DNA from: Leptodontidium sp. MPI-SDFR-AT-0119
Taxonomy: Eukaryota > Ascomycota > Leotiomycetes > Helotiales > Leptodontidiaceae
Assembly (NCBI GenBank): GCA_020726505.1
Contig: JAHLEZ010000037.1
Coordinates: 310,001-374,000 of the forward strand
Length of the DNA stretch: 64,000 nt
Reading direction: 5' to 3'
Positions within the stretch are counted from its first letter, which is position 1. Each line of letters begins with the position of its first letter. The position numbers were made by a program, and so were the translations under genes. This document shows, piece after piece, positions 1-12,162 of the stretch. The notes under the pieces are model-generated. The model ran no database searches. It saw only the letters and a program-made list of their open reading frames with translations, and was not told where the DNA came from.

Positions 1-2099
1 GAAGCCATTTCCTCTGTTTTTGCTTTCCGTGTCACGTGGTCATCAACCATATGATGGTGCTCCTGCCACTGCTAAGGTAGAAACCCACACGCTGAGGGAA
101 TGAAATGTGTGCAGTCGTGTTCGCTTTTCCTACATTTCAACCGAAGGATCGCAGCCTCGGACTCGGAAGGCTATCGTATGGATGATGCATATAAAGTGAT
201 GACGAGTCTGTTTCGAGTCCTGCGAGAGGAAGCGAGGTGCGAGTCAGTGGATCGGTGCACTCAACAGCGAAGGAAGACAAAAATGATGATGCCGCAAGAT
301 AAATGTGAAGTAGATTATAATGATAGGGAAACTGTAAGTCTATTGATCTGGTTGTGGATTTTACTCGAACTGCGGGAGTCGACGCTGGCTGAAGTATCGA
401 TCAGATCGATTATGGAAGTAAGGATTGGTAGGCCTTTGGGTATGAGAAATGGAATGGACCGAGAAGGCTTGAACCAACGATATGAGAATTTAGAAGTGCG
501 TTTTTGTGTTTCAAATTGGGTTACGGTGTGCATTGTTTTAAGCTGGATAGAATTTAACTTTTCTTATCTGTTGCAGAGACTACTTCGCCTCTGACATTCA
601 TTCAACGAAACCCAAACATCGGCCCTAGCAACTTATCGAAATTTTAGCCCAAATCGGGATATGCGACAATTTGCCATCATAGATGATACCATTAAATATG
701 ATATTCATCGTCTTCTTCGGGACACCAGCAGTTACACAAAATTGGCAGGTGTCACGTGACGACCAGGGGTTATCCTCCCTGCTCTCTTTTCTTTCTTTCC
801 GTTGCCATTCTACTAGAATCTGGCAATGGAAAGCGATGGAAGTCGTTTGAGTGGTTTCAATAATGCTTGGGGGGGGGGTCTGTGAAGAACATAAACATGG
901 AGGAGTTGGAAGTACGTCAACAGCAGAAGGGCAGGAACCTGATAGATGACAAACTAGAAATGGCTTTGGAAACATAACATCTCAGATATTGAAAGCAATT
1001 CGAAATTCAAAAGTACCATTTATCAAAACATTGAACCGGTCTTGGGCAACAGTGCCGTCAGGTTCTGATATTGCTTGGTGGTGAGCAGATCCAAGTGCCA
1101 CTTGGCCACTTTCAACCCCATTTGAGGCGTCAAAAAGTACATATATGACAATGAGGAAGATGCCAACGTCTTATTTCAGAACAAGGGGATAGCTAGTTGT
1201 CAATTCAAGACAGATACTTCTGTAGTGGTTGATATCGTGAGGATTTTGCTGGATGCGAAGAAAAGGGGTAAATGCCAAGACATAAACATCCACCCGAGGA
1301 AGTCGAGACAGCGAAAGATGAGGTGCAGAAGCCATGTATCTAAATCCAGGGAGAAATAATATGAAGAATATGCCCGTGCAATGTTTTAAGTTACATTGAA
1401 GTCCTTATCTTATCGATGTTGACGTTGCTCTAATAATCCAAAAGGCCAAACCAACAAAGTTGGTGATCCTCCTATCCCCCCACTAGTACGAGTAAGTGGT
1501 GTGTTACGTATGATGACTGCACCAGTCAGTCCAATCCGATCTAATTCCACCAAAACAACCTATCCGGACGGTATTCTGTACACAGCGAAACATAGAATGT
1601 GAATATAATTTAATGGTGAAGATATAATGATGTTGCCGTGAATTCATGCCCCCATCCCATCCCATCCCATCACCAACAAATACCTCAACTACCTCAACTC
1701 TGTCCTTGTCGCTCGAATGACATGGAAGGCCCGAACGAGCTTAGTCGAGGCCAAAAGCCTTGCCCTTCGCCCTTCCAATTCCCTCCCTTTCCACTCACTC
1801 CTGCCGAGCAGCACCATCCACCCACCACCCACCACCCACCGCAGTGCTTCGCAGCGCAGCCCAGAGTCAGTCCAGTCAGTGCAGCAAGCAGCATCAACCA
1901 GCATCAACCAGCATCCAGCGAGTGCACTCACTTCAACGCCCCCCCAGACCAAGACGACGACCTCAACACCACAATCAATCGCCCCGCCACAACACCACCA
2001 CTTTCCATCAAAATAATTATCTGCATCATCTCCAGCGCTCCCATTAACCCCCGCATCGCATCCGTTTTCTCGTGAAACGGATGTCGCGATCGCTCTATT
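1..2099. other. Intergenic stretch upstream of VID21
   Basis: No gene is supported here. A 164-codon open frame at 100-594 (+) starts with ATG but has no recognisable domain or splice signals, so I do not call it. CACGTG hexamers lie at 33-38 and 753-758. The part from about 1640 to 2080 is strongly pyrimidine-rich (repeated CCCAT, CCACC and ATCAACC units), which fits a fungal core promoter or 5' UTR leading into the VID21 start at 2100. A G9 run lies near 870. Confidence 0.55.
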
Positions 2100-5000
2100 A
2101 TGAGTGAGGTTGGGGTCGCCGACCGCGCACGGCTTTTACGATCAAAACGATCGGAACTCAGGTAAATCAATTCTGCCATCACCATCACAAGAAAGCGCTC
2201 GTCCGGGCGCGTCGATGCATGCCGGTATCATGATGCTGACCGTTGTAGTCGAATTGTTACGTCGCGCAAGAGGAAGCTCCGCGAGTTCTTCGCTGTTTGC
2301 GACCATGAGGGCCCTCTTCCCCAGACCAGTCTCACCAACCCCGACGCGCCGCCCACCTCTGCTGCAGAGGAACGCTTTCTCGAAGTCACCGACATCCTAC
2401 AGTACGTGCAAACTCCATACCCATCAACTGTTGCTGTCGTCGAGGGCGTTGTTCCTCTAGCACGTGTCAGTTTGCTAATTCAATGTCTGCAGGGACCGGC
2501 TGTTCGACGAGTCCAACCTCCCTACGCGTCGACAATTAAGATCCGACACCTCGAAGCAGAAAGCATCCTCCCGCAAGGGCAGTCCTGATGCCACACCTAC
2601 CGACAAACCCCGAAAGGCATCAAAGGGACAGCGTGATGACTCGAGGTCGAGGAAGAGCCGGGCAGCGACGCCCAGTAACAAGAGCGATGCTGGGACAGCC
2701 ACAGCAACTCCTACCACCGAACTGGGAGGGGACTCGAATGCCAATTCAGGAACTGTTCAAGGAATACCAATGCAAAGATCGACTTCGAAGGGCTCGCAGA
2801 CCGATCTTCCCGCAGAGGCTTCCGCAGTGCTCGACGAGATAGTCGAGGAGACTTTCGAGAATGCGACCGAAACCCAACCACCGCCGCTGGATGACACCGT
2901 GCCAGCATCGGCATTGGAGAGTGACAGGATACGGACAAGAGTAGAGAGTCGGCCAAATAGTCCCGGCGTGGATCCAAGGAAGGCCATGCCCATATCTGCG
3001 GAAGACGCTGCGAACTTGCCAGGACAACTCGTTGATGGCTTGGGATCTCTCGATGAACACCACAAGGCTGTGACGGCACATCTACCCCCCAAGGAAGTAC
3101 AGGAACAACGAATTCTAGATGCAAAGGAGGCTCGTGAGCATAGGCAGGAACAACATGGCCGATTGTTGATAAATCCACCTCGAGATGCTGTCCGGAATGC
3201 AGATGTCCTCTCGTCGCCCGGCTCTACCATCGATGCCAATTCTGCGACGACCCCTGCGATGCACGAAGCGTCGACAGACACAAGCCCTGAGAATGAGTCG
3301 AGATATGATGCCGAGAGACTGGACACAAAGGACGATGATGCCTCTACACCACCAGCGATGAGACCCACACCAGAGGAGACTGCTGAAAAAGAAGAGCACG
3401 ACAGGATATTGCAGGCACAGATAGATGTTTCGACGGCTGAGATCATGAAAGATACTGGAGCCAACGACCAATCACCCCATGAATCGGCCGGTATTTCTGA
3501 TGTGCAAGCCAGTGATTCACAGGCTAATCTTAGTGAGGTGAATGGGAGCGCAGCTGGACAACTTATAGAGGAAGCCAGTGAGGTGGTGAGGGATATTGTT
3601 GAGGACGAAGACGAAGTTGTCGGTGTGCCAACTCCTGAAGACGTAGTCATGACCACACCCAAGATACCTGGAGACGAGCCAAAGGAATCAGCAGTCAAAC
3701 AACCCGAGGTACCTGATTCTGAGGCGGAAGAGGATGTCACACCTGCTGCTGATGCTATGCATGTGGATACAACCACCATCAAGGATTCATTTGAAAGTGT
3801 ACCTGCAGCAGAAAGTACTCCTGTATCCTCCCCCGCCATTCCAAAGCCATCTGAGTCTGTACCGAAGCCAGCAAATGAGTCGAATGCATCATCCAGCACT
3901 CCAGCCTCGGCCACACCCCGACGAACGCCTTCTACACCTGCAACTGCCCCTGTACTTGAGCGAATGACTACGAGAGTAGCTTCTGGAGCTATGCGTCACA
4001 AGTCAGTCTCAGAAATTCTGGGAGAGACACCAAAACCCAGCACATCTTCAGATTCAGCAGGAAACTCTCACTCCCCATCAAGAAGTACTACCCCGCAATC
4101 TCCGGGCGCGCGTGTTCGAAGTTTGGCCGAGAAGGCAAAGGAAAAGGAAAGGAGCAAACTTTCTACGGTTGTGTTCCCTGGACGGCCACCGAAGCCAGCT
4201 GTCGCTGAAAATTCCTTGGTGGCCAATGCTTCTCCGGCTCAGGCGTTAAAGGATGACTATTTCATGCCACTGTTCCTTGCATCGGCGGATAAGAGTCGTT
4301 CCCTGGATACCCTCCTACAAACTGCTCATAAAACTATCACAACATCCAATGCCTATGTTCCCATCTGTGAAAATCAGACATCCAAGGTTCTCAGGCGAAT
4401 CTACAACCTGCAATCTTCTAGCAAGTGGACACTGAGACAGCCGAAAAGATCAGCAGAGCCCATTCGTCAGACGAGCCACTGGGATCTCCTCCTCCAAGAA
4501 GCCAAATGGATGCGAACCGACTTTCGAGAAGAACGAAAATGGAAGAGCACGGTGGCCAGGAATTTGGCCTATGCTTGTGCAGAATGGGTGGAGTCCAGTC
4601 CGGAGGATCGGAAGATCCTTCAGGTGAAGGCCACGCCACCTCCGGTCGTAGACCCCTCGAAAGATGTCGAAATGGGAGATTTGTCCAGCCAGGCTGGCAC
4701 TCATCCCACGCCAGATCTTGTTGCTTCTGCTGAATTCGATTCGCCCATGGACGATTTTGATGAAGAACCAAGACTGAATCTGCTTGAAACTGTTGCTCCT
4801 ACTGCTATTTTTGGATTGCAAGATGACGATGTCGTATTTGGCCTTCGAAGATCGCCCACAACCGACAAGCTTCTTGAGGAGCTTCCGATGTACGGCGCAC
4901 CCTTGCAAGTTCCACGGACAGATTTGCCAACCTCAGACATTGACCCAGATCGATTCTGGAAGCGACCTGCCTTGCCTCTGAGCAAGTACGTTGAAGGTCG

Positions 5001-5911
5001 CTTGGAACTCAAGACTTCGACACCCCCCAGGAAGAAGAGCCGCTTCGAGTATGAGCTCGAGGACGATGATGATGATCACGTGGTGTTTGGTGAGCAACAA
5101 ACAAAACGACCCATTCTCGCGCCCGAAAAGACAGACGTCGCCCTCTTCAACCCCGAACACAAACACATCCGAGATCGTATTCATTCATCACATCAATTCA
5201 GGCCACCATCGGAGTTCCAGATGCCCCTGCAAAGCTTTTTTGAATGTCGTATAGCTTCCCAGTGGACATGGGATGAAGACAACGAGTTGAAGGGATACGT
5301 GCGAGACTACTCCTACAACTGGTCACTCATCTCGAGTCTGCTTGGGAGCAAATCTCTCTACGTTTCCGGTGCCGAACGTCGCACCCCTTGGGAATGTTTC
5401 GAGCGATGGATTCACCTGGAAGGGCTGCCTGCTGACATGCAGAAAACACACTACTTCAGAGCATATACAACTCGTATCGATACTGCTAATCGCAACGTAA
5501 CCGCTCAGAACAATGCAGCTCCCCCACAACCCAATGCCAATGGTCAAGTACAACCACCTCCGAGAAGAAGACCCACCACCAGCGTTCGAGTTGAACGTCG
5601 AAGGAACCAGAAACATCTCACCTTGGTTGATGCCATGAGGAAACTTGCCAAGAAGCGTGAGACCAGTCTCCAGAAACAGGCTCATGCTCAAGGCATGGCT
5701 GCTATGAGGAAGGCGAACGAGGCTCCTAACGGCAACCGCAATCTCCTTGCTACCACCCCACAAGACTTCAGCAAGCTGAAACATGAGCGTGAAGAGCAGT
5801 TGCGTGAGCGAATGCTGCAATTGCAACAGCGGCAGCTTGCCGCCTCAAGAGTAAACTCACCATTTCTTAAATATACGTAAGCAAAGCACTTTGACTAACA
5901 TTCTGCAAGGC

Positions 5912-5943
<32 letters not shown>

Positions 5944-6923
5944 AAGGGAGGAACCCTGCCAATCCACAGCAGCCCGGTCTGCCCAATGGAGTCCCTCGAC
6001 CTGTCAATGGAGCCATGCCTATGAATGGGCCAGCTCCTCAGAGTGGCCAAAACCTTACTGTCCCAGGTCAGAACAGACCTCGCCCTATACCGCCTCAAAT
6101 GCCCGGTCAACCTATGCCAAACAACCTTCGCGTTCCTCAAATGCCCATGAATGGTGTTCCGACAGCCCAGATGCAGGGTCAAATGCCACTACCAAACCCA
6201 GTTCTCGACGTCGGACTCGTCAACCGTGCTCAACAAATTTCGCAACATCAACAAGCCATTCGTTTACAGCAACAGGGCCAGATGCCTGGCCAATCTCCCC
6301 AGATGCACAACTCCCCTCCACGCATGAATGGTATGCCTCAACCTGGTTTCCAAATGCAAACCAATATGATGCCTCCATTCAACCCAAATACCAATGGAGT
6401 CTCTACCCCACCAGCCAATCACGTTCCATCTCCTGGTCAGGGCCATGCCGGTTCTCCACGAATGGGACAAAATCTCCTTCAGCCTCCCAACACTGCCGCT
6501 TCATCACACATCTCCATGCTCGAACACCAGATCAAGCAGAAATACCCCAATGCCACCAATGAACAGATTACGAATATGATTCAGACCAACCTCAAAACGA
6601 TTCTTCAGTCGCAGCAGCAGCAGCATCAAAGACAAGGATTTGCACAAAGTGCAATGAATGCTGCTGCTGGAGGGAACGCCATCGCCGCTGGAATGAATGC
6701 CATGACCAACGCCACCCAAGGGACACCGCAATTGTATGCTCAGATGTTGAGACAGCAACAAGAAAATCAACAAAAGGCTGCCCAACAGGCCCAGCAAGCA
6801 GCAGCGATTGTAGGGAATGGTCAGAGCCCACCAAATGGGAATGGAAATGCTGGGAACTCGGCTCAAGGGCATGCTCACCGAGCCAGTTCGGGATCAGCAA
6901 GTGTACAGAGTGGTGGCAAGTAG
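2100..6923 (+). CDS. vid21: Vid21/Eaf1, NuA4 histone acetyltransferase scaffold (HSA + SANT)
   Basis: Four exons: 2100-2161, 2249-2401, 2493-5850, 5910-6923. The spliced frame is continuous and gives about 1528 residues. Exons 1-2 encode the conserved Vid21 N-terminus (SRKRKLREFFAVCDHEGPLP, then NPDAPPTSAAEERFLEVTDI). A long acidic, Ser/Pro-rich disordered stretch follows. Next is an HSA domain at about residues 725-800 (HWDLLLQEAKWM, FREERKWK), known to dock actin-related proteins. A Myb/SANT domain is at about 990-1060 (WTWDEDNELKGYVRDYSYNW). The last exon begins with a poly-Gln run and is Gln/Asn/Met/Pro-rich, as in fungal homologues. In the family, Eaf1/Vid21 is the nuclear platform that holds NuA4 together to acetylate H4/H2A. 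Introns are 87, 91 and 59 nt with good donors and CTAAT/CTAAC branch sites. Family assignment is strong; the N-terminal start rests on splice logic. Confidence 0.92.
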
Positions 6924-7521
6924 ATATATTTTTGTTCGAGGTAGCGGGTTAAGTGTGTATTGGAATGGGTAACGTTATGGGTATGGGTATAGCCTATGTA
7001 CAGGTATTGCTATAGCAAGGGTTATTCTGTTTTTGGGTTATTGGGAATGGATGGGCTGTGGTCAGGCGGGATGGAATTACATTGTTAGAGTAAAGTCGGT
7101 ACCCCTTGGTATGGTACAACATGGCTTCTTAGCCGCTGCAGCGTTTTTTTGATGGACAAACACAAAATCATGCCTTCATCCTCCAAAGAGGAGAGATTGA
7201 AATGCATTACATAATTCCTCTTACTCTCTTCTCATCCTGTGCCTCCATCGTGAATTGTAAACGAAGCGAAGTGAGGCGAAGCCTGACATGTGAAAATTCA
7301 TTACGTCACGTGGAGACCTTACGCCTTAAAGTCCAGGCTACAAACCCGGTCAAACAACGCAAACTCAGAATCTCGATGTTTGTTGCCTACAGGGGAAATA
7401 CAGTCAACATCTTCCTCCCTCCAAACCACAACAATAACCACCTACCTCCCACACACCCAGTCACAAATCAGAGAAACGCATACACACATCTAATCCCACC
7501 TCACCTCACATCACATCACCG
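6924..7521. promoter_or_regulatory. VID21 3' region and SPP2 promoter
   Basis: About 600 bp between two genes on the same strand. A CACGTG hexamer at 7307-7312 sits about 210 bp before the SPP2 ATG. The last 90 bp are rich in ACA/CCA, typical of a fungal 5' UTR. No RNA gene or conserved ORF seen. Confidence 0.4.
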
Positions 7522-8679
7522 ATGTCACCCTCCAAAGATACCCCCCCCCCTCCAGGAGGAGGGAAAATCGCAATAAAAGGCTTCTCTCTGACCGCGAAAC
7601 CCAGCAGCGCCGCCTCAAAATCCAAACCTGCTGCTCCCCCATCTTCGATTCTAGGCAAGCGACCGCGCGCTACTTTCCAGCATGATAGCGAGTCGGAGGA
7701 TGAGCGGGATGGTGGGAGGAGAAGAGGGGGACATGAAGCCGTGACGGGGTTTGGTGAGGGGGGTGCTATACATAGGGAGAGAGATGTGGATGGAGAGGGG
7801 AGTGGGAGGAGAGGAGGTGAATTGGTGATTAAGAAGATGGCTAATAGGGACTGGAGGGGGGAGGCTAGGAGTCGTGGATCCGGGAGGGATTTGTTACCGC
7901 CTGAGGCGAGGGCGGAGAGGGAAGCTGTTGTGAGGGAGAGGGATGGCAAAGGCGCAGAGAAGACGGAGGGTGTGGATGTGGTTAATGGGAATGACGGTGC
8001 TATTCAATGGGGATTGAGCGTTAGGAAACGAACTAGGACTGAGGACGACGACGATGATGTGGAAGGTGGTGGTGGTGATGCAAATGGTACAACAACCAAA
8101 AAGGATAAAGATAAGCCCAACCAACCTCCACCTCAACCTAAAACAGCAGACGAAGAAGCACTCGCCTCCCTCCTAGGCCAACAAACCTCCCAATCCCGCC
8201 CCGTCCTCACCATCCCCATCACCACCCTCACCGAACAAGAAGCCTACAAAGCAGCCGTCGCCTCCGCACCAGACGTCTCCTCCCTCGAAGACTACGAGCG
8301 CATCCCCGTTGAAGAGTTCGGCGCCGCTTTACTCCGCGGCATGGGCTGGAAGGGCGAGAAGACTGCTAAACCAAAGGATATTAAACGGCGGCAGAATCTG
8401 CTGGGGTTGGGTGCCAAGGAGTTGGATGGTGCAGAGGAATTGGGCGCGTGGGTTCAGAAGAGTGATACGAAGAGGTTGAATCCGGGGAGTGGGAAGGAGG
8501 GAGGAAGAGGAAGTGGGGATAGGAGACCGAAAGCGGGTGAGTATAAGAGGGAGAAGGAACGGGAGAGGGAAAGGAGGGAGGAGAGGGGTGGTGGGGGGTA
8601 TAGGAGGGAGAAGGAACGTGAGAGGGAGGGTGGGTATAGGGATAGTGGGAGGGATAGACATCGAGAGTATAGACGGTAG
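7522..8679 (+). CDS. spp2: Pre-mRNA-splicing factor Spp2-like, G-patch protein
   Basis: Single exon, 385 residues. The N-terminus contains the family-like string KIAIKGFSLTAK and is otherwise low complexity. The middle has the diagnostic short G-patch/Spp2 segment at about residues 260-300 (PVEEFGAALLRGMGWKG), followed by RRQNLLGLGAKEL. The last 60 residues are an extreme Arg/Glu/Gly tail. In yeast, Spp2 uses its G-patch to bind and activate the DEAH ATPase Prp2 in the spliceosome before the first transesterification; metazoan relatives are GPKOW/MOS2. The ATG at 7522 (CACCGATGTC) opens the conserved N-terminus. A nuclear role is inferred from family membership. Confidence 0.85.
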   Translation: MSPSKDTPPPPGGGKIAIKGFSLTAKPSSAASKSKPAAPPSSILGKRPRATFQHDSESEDERDGGRRRGGHEAVTGFGEGGAIHRERDVDGEGSGRRGGELVIKKMANRDWRGEARSRGSGRDLLPPEARAEREAVVRERDGKGAEKTEGVDVVNGNDGAIQWGLSVRKRTRTEDDDDDVEGGGGDANGTTTKKDKDKPNQPPPQPKTADEEALASLLGQQTSQSRPVLTIPITTLTEQEAYKAAVASAPDVSSLEDYERIPVEEFGAALLRGMGWKGEKTAKPKDIKRRQNLLGLGAKELDGAEELGAWVQKSDTKRLNPGSGKEGGRGSGDRRPKAGEYKREKERERERREERGGGGYRREKEREREGGYRDSGRDRHREYRR

Positions 8680-10504
8680 TGGAGGGGTGTGGGTGGGATA
8701 GAGAATTTGATTATGTATGTGTATGTGTATGGAGTTGCAGCGTAGTGCACGCGCAATCTTGTCACAACTGAACTGTTCTTCATCTAATGCAATAAATACA
8801 TTAGAACGAATTTAAAAAGTTCTAGAAGAGAAAGAAATTTCTGGCAATAGACTTTGAGAGATTGTTTTTTGGTTTTTATTTTTTTATTTATTTATTTTTT
8901 TAAAAGAAGGAAATGGAATACGGATATTTTCCAAGGACCGCCTTATCGTCATGTCACATTGGAATAATATCTTGTCCCTTGGTGGGTTCATATGCTATGC
9001 TATGCCTATGCCTATGGCTATCCCTCCCGTCTAATCGTATTCATCGTATCCCACCTGCCTAGGTGCTTTCATCACAACCAGGTATGTTTTTGAACTTACC
9101 CGATTGACTGCTCAACCGAGAGAGCACCCACTTGCTGGTGGCACCACCACCATGGAAATACGGAGTACGAATACGGAACTCTCTCCCCTCCCCTCCCCTC
9201 CATAGTATTTAGTTAAGTTAGTCAATCAATACAGTACAGTACGAAGAAAGAAGTACAGTTACTTAAAACGCACCCACCCAACTAACCAATCACCCACCCT
9301 CCCTCTCATCTCATATATGAGTGAGTAATTGATTGAATAATTAATACGCACAACCAGACTGACTGACTGACTGAATGCTCGTCCAACTTTATCTCGCTCG
9401 CTTGCATCGAGACTTCTGTTAAAAATCAAATTTGAGGTAAGGTAAGGTAAGATTGATTACTTACTGTACTGTGCGCACTATCCGAACCCGAGGGAGAGAG
9501 CTAGACTTTCCTGTATACTGCATGCAAGAAGTCTTTCATGCAGGTTAGGTTGGCTGGAAGTAAGTTCATGCACCTAACTCCGTAAAGACACGAACGGGAA
9601 GGACGGGAAAGCCGGGAGGGAGAAAAAAAAATGAACACGGGAACGAAAGCGAAAGCGAGGTTTTGCGATTTGCAACAAAACTCTTTCCTTTTTTTTTGGT
9701 TTCGAGAGGTGGGGGGGTGGGGATTTGTGTTGGTTGGGTAGGTAGGTAAGTGGGTGAGTATTGAGTCTGGTATGGAGGGGTTGGAGAGGGGGATTGGGAT
9801 GGGATTAGAGGTATGGGACTGGGATTGGGATTGGGTGGTTTAATTGTACAGATTGGATGAGATAGGATGGAATGGTATGGAATAGAAGGGGTTTGTGGTG
9901 TTCATTTTGGGAGGGGGTGGAGGATATGTGAAGAATTTGGTGTCGGTGTTTTGAGTTTCTAGTGGATATTAAATGTTGGATTGTTTATGGATGGAATAGT
10001 TCAGAATAAGAGGACGTTATAGATGGTACTCTGATCAGGTAGCTGGGCTGGAGAAGGAGGAATGGACGGAAGAACCTATGTTGTAGGTGCTAATACGATG
10101 TATTGTTGTATAGGGAAAGGTAAGGTAGAAGTTCCCAAGGAGGGGTTTTTTTGTTGTTGTTTCTGGTCTTTTTCTCATCCTTTGAATGAAGTTCAGCTGG
10201 CAGAAGAGATATCTTGACATTTTCTCTGAAAAAGTCAACATCACGTGCCTCGCCCCCTTTTACCCCTCGCGTCTCTCTCGCCACCCCCACCTTCTACCTT
10301 CTAGCTGAAGCGCGGGGAAACATCGACATCATCAACCTCAATTTGCCTCAAAGTCGAATTTGATGTCACTCCCTAAGTCACAGCGTGTTAACATTATCCC
10401 ACTCGATGCAATTGGTACAGACTAACCTACAGGTAAAATTTCAAAGAAGAAGTATTTCAGCAACACCACCACTCAACCATCCACCACTCCCTAAACCCCC
10501 AAAA
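8680..10504. other. Long low-complexity intergenic region
   Basis: 1.8 kb without a supported gene. It holds simple-sequence tracts: an A/T run near 8870-8900, CTCCC repeats near 9180-9200, GACT repeats near 9358-9375, GGTAA repeats near 9436-9450, and GGGATT/TGGGA-rich DNA near 9790-9840. A CACGTG hexamer lies at 10242-10247, about 260 bp before the M20 start. No tRNA-like cloverleaf or coding frame was recognised. Confidence 0.5.
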
Positions 10505-11806
10505 ATGTCTATCAAAGCCCTCTTAGAAAAACACCGACCAGACCTAGCACCCTACGAAGAGCTCTACAAGAACCTCCACCAAAACCCCGGCCTCTCACTA
10601 CAGGAACACCTCGCCGCTTCCACAGCAGCATCACACCTCCGCTCCCTCCCAGACTTCGACGTCCGCACCGATATAGGCGGAACAGGACTCATCGGGATCC
10701 TCAAAAACGGCGATGGACCAACCATCCTACTCCGCGCAGACACCGATGCCCTACCCGTAAAGGAACTAACAGGTCTCCCATACGCAAGTCAGAAGAGAGA
10801 AGTCGACATCGAAGACGGCGTCGAGAAACCAGTCATGCACGCCTGTGGTCACGACATGCACATCACCTGCATGCTAGCCGCAGCCTCAACCCTCTCCTCC
10901 TCACGCTCCGAATGGAAAGGCACGCTCATCATCCTCTTCCAGCCGAACGAAGAGCGAGGTGCAGGCGCCAAAGCAATGATTGCCGACGGTTTATACTCGC
11001 CCTCTAAACACGCCTGTCCAGTACCCGATATCGTACTAGGACAACACGTCATGCCTTTCGCGTCTGGTGAAGTAGGGACACGAATTGGCAGTTTTGCATC
11101 AGCTGCTGATTCTTTCCGCGTCACTGTTTATGGAAGAGGTGGACATGCGAGCCAGCCTCATCGGACGATCGACCCTGTTGTCCTGGCTGCACATATCGTC
11201 GTCCGGCTACAAACCGTTGTATCTCGAGAAGTCGATCCGAGAGAAGCTGCGGTAGTGACAGTAGGAAGTGTACAAGCTGGCATGACAGAGAACATCATCG
11301 CCGACGAAGCAGTCATCAAGATTAACGTGCGGACTGTAACGCCCGAGACCAGAACGAGGGTCCTAGCTGCTATCAAACGCATTGTGAAAGCCGAGTGTGA
11401 AGCGAGTGGGAGTCCTAAACCGCCGTATTGGGAGAGTACCTCCTCATTCCCGTTTACGATTAATGACGAGAAGACTACGAAAACCGTCCAGGAAGCCTTC
11501 ACTTCTTATTTTGGGTATAAACACAACCCGTCATGTAATCCCTTAGGTGGGAGTGAGGATTTCGCTGTCCTCGCTACGGAAGCACCGAATGAGAAGGTGG
11601 AGGGTGGGAAGGGTGTGCCGTATTGTTATTGGGTTTTTGGTGGGGTGGATCCGGATGTATGGGGGGAGAGGGAGAAGGAGGGGAGGTTGGAGGATGTTCC
11701 TATCAATCATAGTGCGTATTTTGCGCCGGTTTTGAGCCCGACTTTGAAGACGGGCGTGGATGCGCTTGTTGTTGGGGCGTTGGGGTTTTTAGGGAAGGGG
11801 GGGTGA
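10505..11806 (+). CDS. M20-family amidohydrolase (hippurate/IAA-amino-acid hydrolase-like)
   Basis: One exon, 433 residues from the ATG at 10505 (CCAAAAATGTC context). The open frame continues upstream to another ATG at about 10406, which would add a basic, mitochondrial-looking leader; I prefer 10505 because MSIKALLEKHRPDLAPYEELYKNLHQNPGLS aligns with the usual start of the family. Visible motifs: TILLRADTDALPV, the metal-binding HACGHDMH, and FQPNEERGAGA carrying the catalytic/metal Glu pair. A dimerisation insert follows (DSFRVTVYGRGGHASQPHRTIDP). The family removes acyl groups from amino-acid conjugates with one or two metal ions. The exact substrate cannot be read from sequence. It converges on the gene at 12163-13557. 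Confidence 0.85.
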   Translation: MSIKALLEKHRPDLAPYEELYKNLHQNPGLSLQEHLAASTAASHLRSLPDFDVRTDIGGTGLIGILKNGDGPTILLRADTDALPVKELTGLPYASQKREVDIEDGVEKPVMHACGHDMHITCMLAAASTLSSSRSEWKGTLIILFQPNEERGAGAKAMIADGLYSPSKHACPVPDIVLGQHVMPFASGEVGTRIGSFASAADSFRVTVYGRGGHASQPHRTIDPVVLAAHIVVRLQTVVSREVDPREAAVVTVGSVQAGMTENIIADEAVIKINVRTVTPETRTRVLAAIKRIVKAECEASGSPKPPYWESTSSFPFTINDEKTTKTVQEAFTSYFGYKHNPSCNPLGGSEDFAVLATEAPNEKVEGGKGVPYCYWVFGGVDPDVWGEREKEGRLEDVPINHSAYFAPVLSPTLKTGVDALVVGALGFLGKGG

Positions 11807-12162
11807 GGGGATGGTGGTGCGAGATTGAGGATTTGGTGGGAGTATAGTATGGATTTGTATATATGTATATACACATCACAAAAGTTATCAAAGATCAAGA
11901 AGGTAAAAGTTCTGAGTTAAGCATTGAAGTCTTTAATTTAACAAGTAAGCTAACGACAACTATCAAACAACCAAAACTTCCGACCACAGAGAAACAAACA
12001 AAAGAAACAAGGAAACTGGCGAAGGCCATGGGTGCGTACAGGTGCGTGGATGTACAAGTATGGGTATGGGGAAGGGTATTCGGCAGCAAACTTAACCACA
12101 CTCTCCACCAGACCACGACTCTGTCTCCAACGAGAAAGAAGTCCAGAAGTCCAGCCACACCT
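11807..12162. other. Convergent intergenic spacer
   Basis: 355 bp between two converging genes. AT-rich, with TATATATGTATATACA near 11857. It should hold both 3' UTRs; no other feature seen. Confidence 0.4.

Noticed and set aside
100..594. 164-codon ATG frame at the left edge
   Set aside because: No domain, no introns, composition unlike neighbouring genes; insufficient to call a gene.
2757..3914. 385-codon minus-strand frame
   Set aside because: Antisense to the VID21 main exon. Ser/Ala/Gly-rich translation is the expected mirror of Pro/Glu/Asp/Ser codons.
5891..6562. 223-codon plus frame at the end of VID21
   Set aside because: Out of frame with the spliced VID21 last exon, whose Gln-rich reading joins exactly to exon 3.
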